51,545 nucleotides of DNA, taken from contig NXFV01001508.1 in NCBI GenBank assembly GCA_002803225.1, positions 1-51,545 of the forward strand. The letters run 5' to 3'. Each line of letters begins with the position of its first letter. The first letter of the stretch is position 1. The position numbers were made by a program, and so were the translations under genes. Below are positions 23,220 through 34,488 of the stretch, piece after piece. This stretch comes from Gamarada debralockiae (lineage: Eukaryota; Ascomycota; Leotiomycetes; Helotiales; Hyphodiscaceae). The notes beneath the pieces were generated by a model. That model was not told where the DNA came from, did not search any database, and was given only the letters and a program-made list of their open reading frames with translations.

Positions 23220-25082
23220 ATGGCTTCAGCTCAGGATCACGATCCAGAAAAAGACATCATCTCCCAATCTCCCACCAACTCCCTTCCCTTCGCAACTGCC
23301 GACGACATCACACCATCTCCAGCTTCCTCCACTCATCTCGACGACAACTACGAGCTGTACAAGCATGCGAAGGATATTGAAGCTGATCCAGCGGAGATCA
23401 AGAGAGTGTTGAGGAAGATCGATTTTAGGATTATTCCGATTCTTTTTGTAACTTATATGTTGCAGTATTTGGATAAGAATTCGATTAACTTCTCGAGTGT
23501 TTATGGTTTGCAGAAGGGGACGCATTTGAAGGGACAGGATTACTCTTGGCTAGGTACGTCTCGTTTTCTGGTTATTATGGGGAAGGAAGGGGAAAGGTTG
23601 GAGAAGCGTGGGTGGATGGAAAGCTGCTCGGCGAGCTTGAGACGCCAATCATGTGAATGACTCCAGGACTTGAGGCTCTGAAGAAATGGACATCAAGCTT
23701 TTGGAAGGAGTTGAAGAGCCTTCATTCTTCAATCAATTCTCCATTCATAGTGGAACCAACTTTGCTAACGCAGCTTGCAACCAGGCTCGATCTTCTACTT
23801 CGGCTACCTCCTATTCCAATTCCCATCCGGCTACCTCCTCCAACGCCTTCCCATCGGGAAATTTCTCTCCCTCGCCACCATAGCCTGGGGCATAATCCTC
23901 ATCACAACACCAGCATGCACTTCCTTCGGCGGCATAGCAACAAACCGTTTCTTCCTCGGCGCTCTCGAAGCAACCGTCAACCCAGGCTTCGTCCTCCTCA
24001 TGTCAATATGGTACACCTCCGCCGAACAGCCTTTACGTCTTGAAATATACTACTGCACCAATGGCATCGCAACCATGTTTGGCGGCCTCATCGGTTACGC
24101 AGTCGGCCATATTACGACGGGACTGGCGAAGTGGATGTACGTCTTCCTGATCTTCGGCTCGATTTCTATCGCCTGGGGCGTTGTCTCCCTCATCGTCCTC
24201 CCAGATCTTCCTTCCACGGCCAAATTCCTCACCGAGAAGGAACGACTGATCGCTGTCAGCCGCGTGGCTGCGAATAGACAAGGTGTCAAGAACAGCCATT
24301 TCTCGAAACACCAAGCGATTCAAACGGTGCAAGACCCAAAGACTTGGATCCTGTTCGTCATGGCGGTCGGCGCTCAAGTACCGAATTCAGCGTTGACGAG
24401 CTTCACGAGTATCATCGTTGCAAGCTTCGGCTTCGACACGCTTGGTACGCAATACTTGCAGATCCCAGGAGGAGCAGTCCAATTCTTAGCTTTGCTCGCT
24501 GGAGGGTATGTGTGCACGAAGTGGCCGAACAATACCAGATGCATTACGATGATTATTGCGAACACAATCTGCATCCTCGGTGCCGGTCTACTTGTGGGAT
24601 TGCCAAGCAAGAATAAATGGGGGAAACTTGTTGCGCTTTGGTTGTGCTATTTTCAGGGCTTGGGCTTCAGTATGAGTCTGACGATGGTGTCGAGTAATGT
24701 TGCGGGGTACACGAAGAAACAACTCACGGGTGCAGTACTGTTTACAGGGTACTGTGTGGGGAATATCATTGGGCCGCAGACTTTTCTTGCGAAGGAAGCT
24801 CGTAAGTTTCTTCCTTCTCTTAGGTTTAAATCAATTAGTGAATGAGGCTGATGAACTGTAGCCGGATATCACAGCGCGTACGTCGCTATGCTCGTTGGCT
24901 ACAGCGTCAAACTTGCTATGGTAGTGGTTCTGTACATCTTCATGTTCCGCTCCAACAAGTCACGAGATGCAGAGCAAGCTGCTCGTGGGGAGCTGAGCGA
25001 AGAGGAGGAACGAGAGGCAATCGAGAAGGGAATGTTGGATATGACCGAGATTGACAACAGGGGTTTCAGGTACATATTGTGA
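23220..25082 (+). CDS. MFS transporter, allantoate permease (Dal5-like) family
   Basis: Three exons, join(23220..23553,23785..24801,24862..25082), give 523 residues. The introns (231 and 60 bp) are GT-AG and keep phase. The N-terminal tail of about 75 residues is acidic and Ser-rich. It is followed by VLRKIDFRIIPILFVTYMLQ and YLDKNSINFSSVYG, the family hallmark of helix 1. The second exon carries SIFYFGYLLFQFPSGYLLQR, NRFFLGALEATVNPGF and YYCTNGIATMFGGLIGYAVG. About twelve hydrophobic segments are present, as expected for the anion:cation symporter group, and the tail (EEEEREAIEKGMLDMTEIDN) is typical. Members take up allantoate, ureidosuccinate, vitamins or other organic anions by proton symport at the plasma membrane. 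The exact substrate cannot be told. The gene stands alone, with no pathway genes beside it. Confidence 0.92.
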
Positions 25083-25690
25083 CCTAGCGAGTACCCTTCA
25101 TTGTTGTAGAACACTTCAATCCGTCAATTCATTCCAGTTATTGAGGAACAACGCAAGAATCCTACGGTGTGCCACTAGATCAAACTGCTTCACTCATTAA
25201 CAGGTGGTATGAACTTTCAAGCTTCCTTTATTCTCTGTACCCTGCTTGAACAAAAGCTAGTTTAATGCTAGTAGTTCACAATCCAGTCTTTGTGAGGGTT
25301 CCCTCATAGTCTCAGTACGTCCTCACAAGCAATGGCGGTTCCACAAGACACATTCTTCTTCAGGTCGTGGAGCTACAGTCTGAGCAACCTGGGCACCTCT
25401 TTACTCCCTTCAGCCAATGCAGGTTTCGTGTTACTCCATCTTTTACCTCCATCTCGTCAAAACCATTTCCCAGAACCAAGAAGCACTTCGCTTAAATTGA
25501 TAAAGCAGGAAAAGGCCGACGTTTTCTATGATTTACTCCACGATCAAATCATATTAATATTCCAAACAAAAGTTGATACGCTTTAATCTAGGCCATGCAT
25601 CACTGTACCAAGCAGCTTTCACTTTAATTGATTGTGCAAATTAGTATAATCAAACGAAGTTGCGATAGCTCTGTATAAAAAAAATTTTAA
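25083..25690. other. Intergenic, 3' flank of the transporter
   Basis: No coding frame of note. At 25691-25703 a run of 13 C followed by 8 A marks the boundary between normal-composition DNA and the AT-rich transposon relics to the right. Confidence 0.4.
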
Positions 25691-25703
25691 CCCCCCCCCC
25701 CCC

Positions 25704-26145
25704 AAAAAAAATTCCCGCAGCTGGGTTGATAAGTCGGAATTAGCCTTCTTAGAGAAGCTCCCTAGTCGAAAGGGAATTTTCTCTAAGGTATACCTTTAGT
25801 AAGTCTTATAACCTATTGTTTTCCCGTTATTTAACTAGCTGAGTCTAGAGTATATCTTTATAGAGGGCTGTTCTAAAGTGTATATAAAGAACACTCGACT
25901 CCCTAGGCTATAGCATAGAATCAGAGGGTTTACTTGGCCTCCTTCTTCGCTAGACCTAAACCCAATTAAGAACGTATGGTGATGGATAAAAGAAGAGCTA
26001 AGGAACTACTATATATACCAAAAATAAAGAGGACATGTGCAGGGAGCTTTAAAGCTCTGGGACCAGGTAGACCCACGTGAGTTCTAGTATTATACAAAAC
26101 AAATGTCCCTTAAAATTGAGTATTTGATTTATATACGTGAATTAG
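25704..26145 (+). mobile_element. Degenerate Tc1/mariner transposase fragment, RIP-like decay
   Basis: From about 25900 the plus strand reads HRIRGFTWPPSSLDLNPIKN, then VW, a stop, and WIKEELRNYY. WPPxSxDLNPIExVW is the signature around the last catalytic residue of Tc1/mariner DDE transposases. The expected continuation (GALKLWDQVDP, then YYTKQMSLKIEYLIYIREL) follows, with further stops. The in-frame stop between VW and WIK is explained by G-to-A change of a Trp codon, as RIP would produce on the opposite strand. Sequence upstream is AT-rich and includes a hairpin (25748-25787, CTTAGAGAA/TTCTCTAAG). The 5' half of the element is not recognisable. It is a dead copy. Confidence 0.75.
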
Positions 26146-26229
26146 TTTCTATTAATTAATATAGAACTTTAATTTAGGCTTAAAATAATTATTATTTGAA
26201 TTGTAGTGATTTATTTAAGTGAAGAGTGT

Positions 26230-27010
26230 CAGAATCTATATCTCGCTTATGTGGGCGGGTAGTAATGGCCACAACTCCTACAACAGATACGCGAAGAGGC
26301 AATTAATGCGCGAGCTCAATTTTACACTCGCCTTGTAGAGATTCGAGCATAGAAGGAAGCTAAGAGGCAAGCGCTATTAGGCAAGTCTATTACTATAGCG
26401 TTTGAGATTAATTTGGATTTAATAACAGCGCCAGACAATAAAACTAGCAGTACTGCTCGCAATAAGGTTACAATCAAGATTAAGTTAGGGCTAGAAGATA
26501 AAGAGGAAGATAGAGATAGAGAAGATAAAGATACTAGGTATAGAGATTACAGGACAGACTATAAGGGAGAAAGAGATTAATACCACAAGAGCAGTGTGTT
26601 CTCTAAGCTCACGCGGTTCCAAACACAAGACTTCGACAACTTCTTTAGCGATAAACCTAAGTCTAAAAACGGCCAGATATTCCTACAAAAGTGATAATAG
26701 TATTATTTCTTCTTCGTACTCTCTTAAGTCAATAATCTAAGTCTCTTTAACTACTCTTTCCTGCTCTTCCGCGCTTGACCCACTAAAGTACTAGAGTCAG
26801 CTCCTTCCTTCCTCCTTAAAACCGCGACGAACTCCTACGGCAAGCGTAAAGCAAGCATACTAGAACCGATAAGACAAAGAAGAAGAAGAGTAGAGGAGAG
26901 AGAGGGAGATAAAGGCGAATAGAACAGGCACTAGTAAGGGGAAGAAAGGAGAGGCATTAGTAAAGACGTCACAGCTAGAAGATATGGCGTTTGTGTTTCG
27001 TAGCTCTCAA
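26230..27010 (+). repeat. Decayed repeat, unidentified (possibly retroelement-derived)
   Basis: AT-rich sequence with broken frames. One readable stretch runs FSKLTRFQTQDFDNFFSD and then KPKSKNGQIFLQK before two stops, followed by KVLESAPSFLLKTATNSYGK. It is preceded by a very acidic, Asp/Arg/Lys-rich segment (26480-26580). The arrangement would fit the gag region of an LTR retrotransposon, but no zinc knuckle, protease or reverse transcriptase is visible. The identity stays open. Confidence 0.35.
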
Positions 27011-27043
27011 TAGAATTAGTTATAATGGAGTTACAGTTGATAT

Positions 27044-27511
27044 CTATAGGGTTACTTGGTTGGAGTAGTGGCTAGAGAGAGAGTATATCTTTATTTGGCA
27101 TATCCTACGACCCCGCGGACCCCGCGGTTCCATCGAGTTTATATGCCCCCACCGTACTACAATTATGCGCGAGAAGCGCCCCTGATAAGTGCGGGCAGGA
27201 AGAAAGTCCCTGTGGATTCTCCCTGCCCGGAGCCAAACTGTTATAATCCAGAAGACCCAGCCAATGGCCGTCGAGAACCAGAGCTTCCTGGGGAATATCG
27301 TTTCTGCGCTCCTCGGGAGTCTCTCCGCGTTGTCGAAAAGATCACACCGGTCAAGGCGAAACAGGGTCATCAGCGCCATAGGATGAATGTCAATCATATT
27401 ATCACATGAACTGTCATCGACCCGTATAGAATCCAAAACCCAAAGTCTATCACCATAGCAGTCTTTAGCCAACTCTAAGCCTGTAGATCTTATTTCAGGT
27501 TCTAATGGCAT
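27044..27511 (-). other. Island of normal base composition with an unassigned 155-codon frame
   Basis: Within the AT-rich relics this segment has ordinary GC content and an open frame on the minus strand. A competing open frame on the plus strand (27056-27409) is equally protein-like, with Cys/Pro-rich content. Neither has a recognisable domain. It may be a captured gene fragment that escaped RIP. Confidence 0.2.
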
Positions 27512-28833
27512 CCTAGGTTGCTGCAGGTCAGGTCCAAAGGATTTCAGCCATTCCAGGTAGAGGCTGACAAATAACTTTTCACTTCACGGTATCACTCAGT
27601 ATTCCTAGGCTCTGGACCCTAATAATAATTAGAGCTATTTAAGACGCCTGTTTAAGCCTTCATAATTTCATCCAAAGATTTTCGAGATATGACAAGGTAT
27701 TACTTATTCTATCAATAGTTCCAACGTACTGTCCTGTACAAATAAGTCGCATTGGCATTCGAACCCACAGTGTCAAAGATGGACTGGCTTTGCAGGTTTC
27801 TATGTCGCAATGATGAATACCGTATTAATTAGTTGATAATATAGCATTTTATAACCTTAAATGATGTTTTAGCTCGATTTCGAACCGTTTCTTATAATTG
27901 GAGTAGTTTCTTATAGCTAGATTAAAAGTTCTGGCACAGTCAATCAACGAGGAGGAGCCTAATATTATAGGGAATGACAGCCTATAATGTATCCGCTGGA
28001 TAGTAATTTAGAAGAGTGAATGCTATAACTATAGGGAACTTCGGCGCTATTTGAAAATTGTATGCTAATAAAGCAAGGAGGTAATCTAAACCTACGGACG
28101 CCCACAAACCTCTAAATAGGTTCTTATAACCTTATTTTATCCCCCCTCTCGTGTTCCTAGTCGAATTAAAACCATTTCTTATACAAGGGGTTTTCATAAA
28201 AGTTGATAGGGTCTTATAAACCAATTAATCCGGTAGCCAGAGACGACAGATGAGAAGCATTCATTGCTGATTGTGGGTGCGATGACCTACTCTCGACACA
28301 ACTCGTGGAATGAAAGACGGAGAGGAGAGCGACTTACACGAGGTGTTGGTTACTTACCTGCATGCATATGCAGCCTTATTGAGCTGACGAGAGCTTCAGC
28401 CACAGTTGGGGAAGGAACGTGCTTCGACCTGCAGCAGTTGATTCGAAGGGTCTTAGATGCCGCAAGCCACAACCGGGTCCCGCGCCAAAGGTGCTAGGAT
28501 GTCAGAAGCTCAAGCTTTTAGATGAGACGCCATATGATCTCCCACTTCCCCCCATTTAACCTTCTCTTATTATCACTTCCCCATCTCATCTCTTCTCGCA
28601 ACCGAACTTGCATCATTTATCTAACGGCTTGGCTTCGTAGTGCAAGGAGCGGCTTTCCTAAGATCTACGTTCCCCGTTCCAAGCGTAGACACCGGCTTGC
28701 CATACATTGCTCACTCAGCCCCATCATTGGCGGGTCTCAACTTCTAAACCCTAGATTTCCGACCCCTCTTGGCTCCATCACCGGCCCAGCCCCTCAAAAT
28801 CCATATTTTGGATACCCTCACATCTCATTCATA
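27512..28833. other. AT-rich relic sequence, then phosphatase promoter
   Basis: The DNA from 27590 to 28250 is AT-rich with many TTATAA and CTATAA steps and no open frames, consistent with RIP-decayed repeats. From about 28260 the composition returns to normal. The frame of the phosphatase is open upstream to 28522, but this part looks like leader sequence. Confidence 0.4.
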
Positions 28834-30275
28834 ATGGAGAAATCCACTCTTCAGATGCCGAGCAAACGGCCCACGATAAAACACTACTTAACCATCTTCC
28901 TCTCCGTCTTTACTCTCGGTGGCGCCTTCCTCGTGTACTTGAAATATCAATCTATTGACATGCATTTGCGCTCTCTGTTCCACAAGGCCATGGCCAGCGG
29001 CATCATTGCCAGTACCATGGATGACACAGCGGTCTCAGTTGATGACGCCGAGGCTGCTACAGCCTTGACATTCAGTCCTTCCAGCAACGTCAGGGGCAAG
29101 ACATTCGAACGTTTCGTAACGATCTGGCTGGAGAACCAGGATTTCGACATGGCAGCTGCTGATCGTGAGTTTTTATTTTATTTTATTTTAATTTCATCTC
29201 ATATTACGTTTAAGAACTGTGTTGTTGACGTACCTATGTAAACAGCCAACCTCCAATGGGTCGCCTCGCAAGGCATCACCCTCACCAACTTCGCAGCCTT
29301 AGCCCATCCCAGCCAACCCAACTACGTCGCCTCCGTCGGTGGCAGCAAGCACGGTGTCTGGGAAGACCACTTCTTCCGGATCCCGCGCTCAGTCCGTACG
29401 CTCGCCGATCTCCTAGACGACGCGGGCGTCTCCTGGTCTCTATACCAGGAAGACATGCCGTACACCGGTTTCCAGGGTAACTGGGTGAACCAAAAAACAG
29501 GCGCTAACATGGTAAAATGCTTTTCTCTTTCTGTCGAATTTGCTTTTTTTCCCCGGAGAGAGAAAGAGAGAGACAGAGCCGAGTACCAACAAACACGGCA
29601 CAGGAGCATTTTTCAAAAGCCCTCGGCTCGCTCTCAGCTCGTATTTTCATGGCCGATCATAGTACTAATTCATCTATAGTACGTTCGCAAGCACAATCCG
29701 CTCATGTCGTATGATTCGTGCACTATGAACCCCGAGTGTTTGGCAAGGAGCAAGAATTTCACGCTATTTTATGAGGATTTGGAGAATGATGTGCTACCGC
29801 AGTGGATGTTCATTACGCCGAATATGAGTTCGTTGCCCTTTCCCCTCCTATCATATTCAAGCTAACGCAGAATAACAGCAAATGATGGTCACGACTCCTC
29901 CGTCACCACCGCCGGAGTTTTCGTGAGAAGGTTCCTCGAGCCTCTCCTCTCTGATTCTAGATTCATGAAGAATACTCTCATCCTTCTCAGTACTTCCCCC
30001 GCCCTTTCTTATCCCGGCCCCAAGCCACCTCATCTCAAGGTTACAAACTATTAAATAGTGCTAATGTGAGCGAAACAGCATTCGACGAAACAGAACTCTA
30101 TGACATCCCCAACATCGTGTTCTCGGTCCTCCTCGGTGACGCTGTCCCGACTAGCGCCTGGGGCACCACTGATGATATGTCGTACGATCATTATAGCATG
30201 GCAGCTACCGTGGAGAATAACTGGGATCTCGGAAATCTGGGATTGAATGATGCGCGTGCAACGAGGTTCTATTAG
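28834..30275 (+). CDS. Acid phosphatase, phosphoesterase family (PF04185-like)
   Basis: Five exons, join(28834..29164,29246..29511,29680..29827,29879..29989,30079..30275), give 350 residues. All introns are GT-AG and phase-consistent, and the last has a GCTAATG branch point. A hydrophobic helix near residues 17-37 follows a basic start and looks like a signal anchor or uncleaved signal peptide. The catalytic domain shows FVTIWLENQDFD (Glu100, Asn101), GITLTNF (about 120-126), HPSQPNYVA (131-139), NDGHDSS (250-256), TFDE (286-289) and DHYS (322-325). These are the metal and phosphate positions of fungal secreted acid phosphatases. Expected role: phosphate release from phosphomonoesters outside the cell or in the secretory path. 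The ATG at 28834 is chosen because it directly precedes the basic segment and anchor. The frame stays open to an ATG at 28522. Confidence 0.88.
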
Positions 30276-30859
30276 AGGAGATCTTAGAGGCTCGGAGTTA
30301 GGCGGAAGTTGGATGGGCAATTTACAGGTTAGGGAACTAGAGAGATTCAACCATGAGTAAGATTGGGAAAGATTGAGCTTCTTGAGGATTAGGAGAGCGC
30401 TCTCTCTTTCTCACATACAAGTAATTATAGATAGAGGTTACTGTTGCTGCTGCTGAATGGGCCCATAGGCACTAGCCATGGTGATATTAGGAGCCATGGC
30501 GAAATTTTTAGCTGATTTGGATCATCTGAGGCAAGTATGTTATGGAGTGTCTGACGAGAAAGTGTGGAGGAGATTATCCCATTCCCGTCAGATGGATTTT
30601 AGGACGAGAGATCTTTGGTGGTGGACGAAGCGAGTCGCTTAGTGGAGCCTTAGGGTTGGGACATTCGTCGCGACCAAACCCGCTGAATTCGGCGGCCATG
30701 GCCCCCGAACATAGTGTTGCGCCGTATGATCAAAAGGTGATGGTCGGATTTCTGAATGGGTTCGCCACGAGCGTTACTAACGCTTTCCAATAAAATTCGA
30801 ATAGAATGCTCATTGCAAAACCTATTATGTATCCCCTACATTTCCTCGAAATCTCGCAG
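30276..30859. other. Intergenic, no gene seen
   Basis: A short open frame (30542-30793) is present, but without domain or splice support. The region contains the 3' ends of the two convergent flanking genes. Confidence 0.35.
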
Positions 30860-31300
30860 TCACAGAATAACACATCGATCACCATCATTATCACCCGTAT
30901 GATAATCCAAACTCCCATCCTTCCTCAAACAGAATCCAGGGTGTCTCGCAAGTGCAACTTCCTTCGCTCTTCTCACCTCTGGCTCTAACCTAGCATATTC
31001 CTCCTCCAGCTTTCTCCTCGCTCCCCTCGAATATCTGTAGCTCGAGCCCTTCCCATCTCCATCTCCCGGAATCCCCAACTCTAAATATCTGATCCAAGCC
31101 TCCTGCAATTCAGCAGCAACGGCAGCCGGCATTTTGCGAGCATCACGAACCCAGAGCTCTGGCAAGAATGGAGTCGGTCGAAATTTGACTTCAGGCGTGG
31201 TTTTGGGGTAGTCGAAGGAGTTGGAGCGGCGGTAGCCGAGCTTGTGGGTTGTTGAGAGGGGTGGGAGGTTGATGTTGGGCGGCGATGAGGGGTGGGGCAT
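30860..31300 (-). CDS. Small protein of an unrecognised family, paralogue of the gene at 32952
   Basis: Intronless frame of 146 residues from ATG 31300. The N-terminus is Pro/Ser rich. Then come KFRPTPFLPELWVRDARKMP, a charged, probably helical segment (RRKLEEEYARLEPEVRRAKE) and the C-terminal motif ALARHPGFCLRKDGSLDYHTG (positions about 115-135). The same motif ends the protein encoded at 32952-33449 (LARYPGFVMRGDGRLDFGTG), and both share a KFRxxPFL element earlier, so the two are diverged tandem paralogues in the same orientation. No signal peptide or membrane segment is seen. No known domain is recognised and the function is unknown. Confidence 0.6.
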   Translation of the reverse strand: MPHPSSPPNINLPPLSTTHKLGYRRSNSFDYPKTTPEVKFRPTPFLPELWVRDARKMPAAVAAELQEAWIRYLELGIPGDGDGKGSSYRYSRGARRKLEEEYARLEPEVRRAKEVALARHPGFCLRKDGSLDYHTGDNDGDRCVIL

Positions 31301-32242
31301 TGATTGCTTGAAAGCTGCGAGGGTTAATTGTCTTTGCTGGTAGGACTTGCAGCTTGATGCTTCTGGAGCTTTCGGTATTGATTCTCTGATCTGGTTTTCG
31401 GCAGTTTTGTGGTTCGGAGATCGACGGCGTTCCAGAGAGTTCGTGAGAGGTATGAGAGGGGGTGCAGATGAGTGTGATAAGTTGCATTTGATTCAGTCCT
31501 TTGAAGTCCATTCACAGCTACTCAAAATTTCTCAATCACTGTAGTGTTGCTAGTCATTCATCTTGAGATTATTCACAGTGTTTCGCATATGAGTCAATTG
31601 CATCCAGTGGTGGCAGGTGGCGAGTAATTAATGACGAAAGTAGTTAAAGCTTCTATATAACCATCACCGGCATTAACCTAACTCTAGAAGAGAAACTCCC
31701 CGTTCTCAAGAAGGTGGACAAGAATCTATTCTCACGCTGCCTGTCCAAACAAATAGCCAAAGTGGATCATAGCCAGTACGAAGGCCGATGGAAGGGGGCA
31801 TGCTCCTTTACTGCTTCGGAGGGGAATTTTTCAGGACATAGGAAGTGGCAAGGGCGGTATGACGGCGAAATCAGAAATCAATAACAGCAATCTAATTTAT
31901 GACAGTAATGGATTCGACACCGAGACAACTTCATCCAAATTTCTTACTTGGAGTCTCGAGGTCCCAACGCTCAGTTCCGTTCCTTGAATCGGCAGTTGCA
32001 TTGATTAACATCCCTTTTAATCAGCACTTTTCCTTTTTAGGAACGAATTTGCTTGGCTTTGTTCTTCTTGGAAGTCTGGGTAAACATTAGAGGTATTAAT
32101 CACTTATAAACAACCTATAGGAGAACTCTTCTCAAGCTGTTACAGTGAACAGTGACATCACAGAAATCTTGGGCAGTACCATTTGTAAAAAGAGTTCGCC
32201 TACCCCCTTCTAGGTTCTCTTCATGTTCCAATAAACAATCAC
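31301..32242. other. Intergenic, no supported gene
   Basis: Only short overlapping frames. The first 300 bp presumably carry the promoter of the minus-strand gene that starts at 31300. Confidence 0.35.
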
Positions 32243-32480
32243 CTACCTGCACCTGGCTTCAATGCCTGCGCTTCCCATGGCATGGTGCTGTTAGCGATTC
32301 GAAGGATGCGAAGGCTGCGCGACAGGACCAAGTCTGCATTCCAACAAAATCCTTACCCGTGCTTTCTGCCTCAGCTGAATGAGCAACGACAACAATAAAT
32401 CTGAGGATGAGAATGTAAACAGCAACAGGAACAAGAGCCGTGCTCAATATCGTGAGTATGAACAATGTTTTTGAGTCCAT
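32243..32480 (-). CDS. Candidate 48-residue membrane microprotein (two exons)
   Basis: Complement(join(32243..32265,32357..32480)) gives a 48-residue product. Exon 1 starts at ATG 32480 and encodes MDSKTLFILTILSTALVPVA and then VYILILRFIVVVA, a single long hydrophobic helix or uncleaved signal. It ends at a good donor (GTAAGG). The 91-bp intron has a CGCTAAC branch point and a GCGCAG acceptor, and the phase matches to a stop seven codons later (ending EARCR). A TATA box lies about 155 bp upstream (32634-32641). The splice geometry supports a real transcript, but the protein is too short for any family evidence. Confidence 0.35.
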
Positions 32481-32633
32481 CAACGTTTGGCTCTTTCACT
32501 TGAAATATCTCGTCCTGCCCCTCCGGCCTAAGACTCCCTATCGTCAAATGCCGAAAAGAAGCCGTACCTGTGGTCAACTGCACTCAGCGATCATCTCATC
32601 TGTAATCCAATCATATGCCTTGGGGAACACGCC

Positions 32634-32641
32634 TATTTATA
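32634..32641 (-). promoter_or_regulatory. TATA box (TATAAATA) upstream of the 32480 start
   Basis: TATAAATAGG on the minus strand, about 155 bp upstream of the ATG at 32480. It supports transcription of the small membrane-protein candidate. Confidence 0.4.
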
Positions 32642-32951
32642 CCCCACCGGCAATACTGTTGATCCTGCCAATCTGGACCTCCTCTACTCGCTTTCTGTAT
32701 GGATAGTTTCAAGATATGCTGGTACGTGATTTGTTGCTGAATATCTGGAAATATACAGCGTAATTAGATTCTGCTTCTCTAAAATCATCGCATTTATGCT
32801 GTAAATTTGTCTGGCAAACCTTTGCTCTTCTTCAAATCCTCAGCCCGCCCCGCAGGGCACACTTTCCAACACTGCCTTCCACTCACTCAACCCTCAACTC
32901 TGTTCATCTCTCTGTTCCATCCTTCCAATCTTTCATTGTTCAATAAAAGCA
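32642..32951. other. Intergenic, no gene seen
   Basis: No open frame of note. This is the 3' flank of the minus-strand gene that ends at 32952. Confidence 0.4.
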
Positions 32952-33449
32952 TCACATAACACCACAACCCCCAAGCGCACCCCAATCCCACTTTCCCTTT
33001 ATCAATCTCGCACAAATCCCCCTCTCTCTTCCCCCGGTTCCAAAATCCAGCCTTCCATCTCCACGCATTACAAATCCCGGATACCGCGCCAAATACAACT
33101 CCACACAAGCTTTCTTCCATGGGTCGTGGATTCCTGCCACATAGATTTCCACTTGTTGGCGTCGTGCTCTGGTCATGCCATTCACGAGTTCGTGTTGGAG
33201 GAGGGCGATGTCTCGGGCAAGAAATGGGGAGCGGAACTTTTTGGGGCCGAGGCGGGATTGGACACGCTCGAGTTGGATGACGAGAAGAGGATGAATGGGG
33301 CCTGGTGCTGGAGAGAGGAAATGGCCGAGGTGGACTCGAGGGGGAGGAGTGGGGTGCGAGACGTAGAGGGGTGGAAGGGTAGGCGAGAGGCCTGCTTGGC
33401 GGAGGTAGGTATGTTCGCACTCTGGCGTGGAGGTCGAGGTTTGTGGCAT
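32952..33449 (-). CDS. Small protein of an unrecognised family, paralogue of the gene at 30860
   Basis: Intronless frame of 165 residues from ATG 33449. The frame stays open to 33614 upstream, but that part looks like leader. The N-terminal half is Pro rich. It is followed by LGPKKFRSPFLARDIALLQH, a charged stretch (RARRQQVEIYVAG) and the shared motif ELYLARYPGFVMRGDGRLDF, then GTGG. The related frame at 30860-31300 has the same order of elements. The C-terminus here is longer and Gly/Trp rich (KGKWDWGALGGCGVM). No catalytic residues, signal peptide or membrane helix can be named. The pair probably arose by local duplication and strong divergence. Confidence 0.55.
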   Translation of the reverse strand: MPQTSTSTPECEHTYLRQAGLSPTLPPLYVSHPTPPPRVHLGHFLSPAPGPIHPLLVIQLERVQSRLGPKKFRSPFLARDIALLQHELVNGMTRARRQQVEIYVAGIHDPWKKACVELYLARYPGFVMRGDGRLDFGTGGRERGICARLIKGKWDWGALGGCGVM

Positions 33450-34488
33450 GGTAATGATGTTCGTTTGGTGTTCCGAAAGCCGAGACGGTGTTTTGGAGTG
33501 TACCATGGAAGTAAAGTTGAGATATTGGTACAATATGAAGATGATGTTTATTCTCGAAGGCATATGGAATTGAAGAGTTGAGGCGGGAGAGGAAAAGTGG
33601 GTGCAGTGAGTCATTGATATATACCTCTAGAAGTAAGTGAATTTCCAAATGTCTTCACTATGAACTGCGATTTCCCTTCCACCAGCGCCTCTTACCAAGC
33701 AAAAAGAACTGAGGCGATGCTCTGGCTTCGGTACAATGCGAACGCAATATCGATGATACGCCGACGTCCATTTAAATCGGACCTGAGAAGGAAAATGGAT
33801 GAAGCGATACGGAAGGAGCCTGAGGATAGGTGCAAGAAGATAGAGTAAAACGAATACGGCGTGGACGAAACTTTTTCTAGCTTGCACAGGCTTCCAAATT
33901 GCTTTTGCGTCTGTCGCGAGAAACTGCTGCGGCTTCTCTGATTAGACCAATGATGTCGTTATCGACATTGTATCATCGTCGTTTGATATGTTGTTATCAG
34001 TGCTTCCGGGGAGCTTTGACGGGAAAATTGGCTTGGAAAAGGGGTACAGTCTTCCGAGAATTCCTTCTCCACTTGGAGTCGAGGATCGTGGACGAGATGG
34101 TGAGGCTGGCGAAACGCGGTCAGTGGTCTACGACCGACTAAATGTTGAAAATGTTGAACAGCAGATCCAGGAATGGCGATAATTTCCATCTCAAAGCATA
34201 AATTGACCCTTTTCAGGATAAGGATGGGAGAGTATTCACGCGAAATGCAAGTGAACTTGCAAGTCTTGCTAAGTCTATTCATATGATACTGTTTTTCCTT
34301 CAATCGACCGTAGTATTCCCCCAAAACATGGCCACTCATCCGACAAACATTATACGCCTTTTAAAATCTTGCTCGGTGCAAAGTCGGTGCCACGAACGGA
34401 TCAAAGCAAATCAACTTGAATGCCGAGTCAGCTTTGTCTCGTCCCAACTCATCTTTGATGAGACAATCAAAAGAGGCTTGCTCGCCAT
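33450..34488. other. Intergenic, no supported gene
   Basis: Overlapping frames up to 126 codons on both strands, none protein-like or spliceable. No TE signature is seen. Confidence 0.35.

Noticed and set aside
33126..33581. Plus-strand 151-codon frame
   Set aside because: It lies antisense to the paralogue gene at 32952-33449, whose frame is supported by similarity to the gene at 30860.
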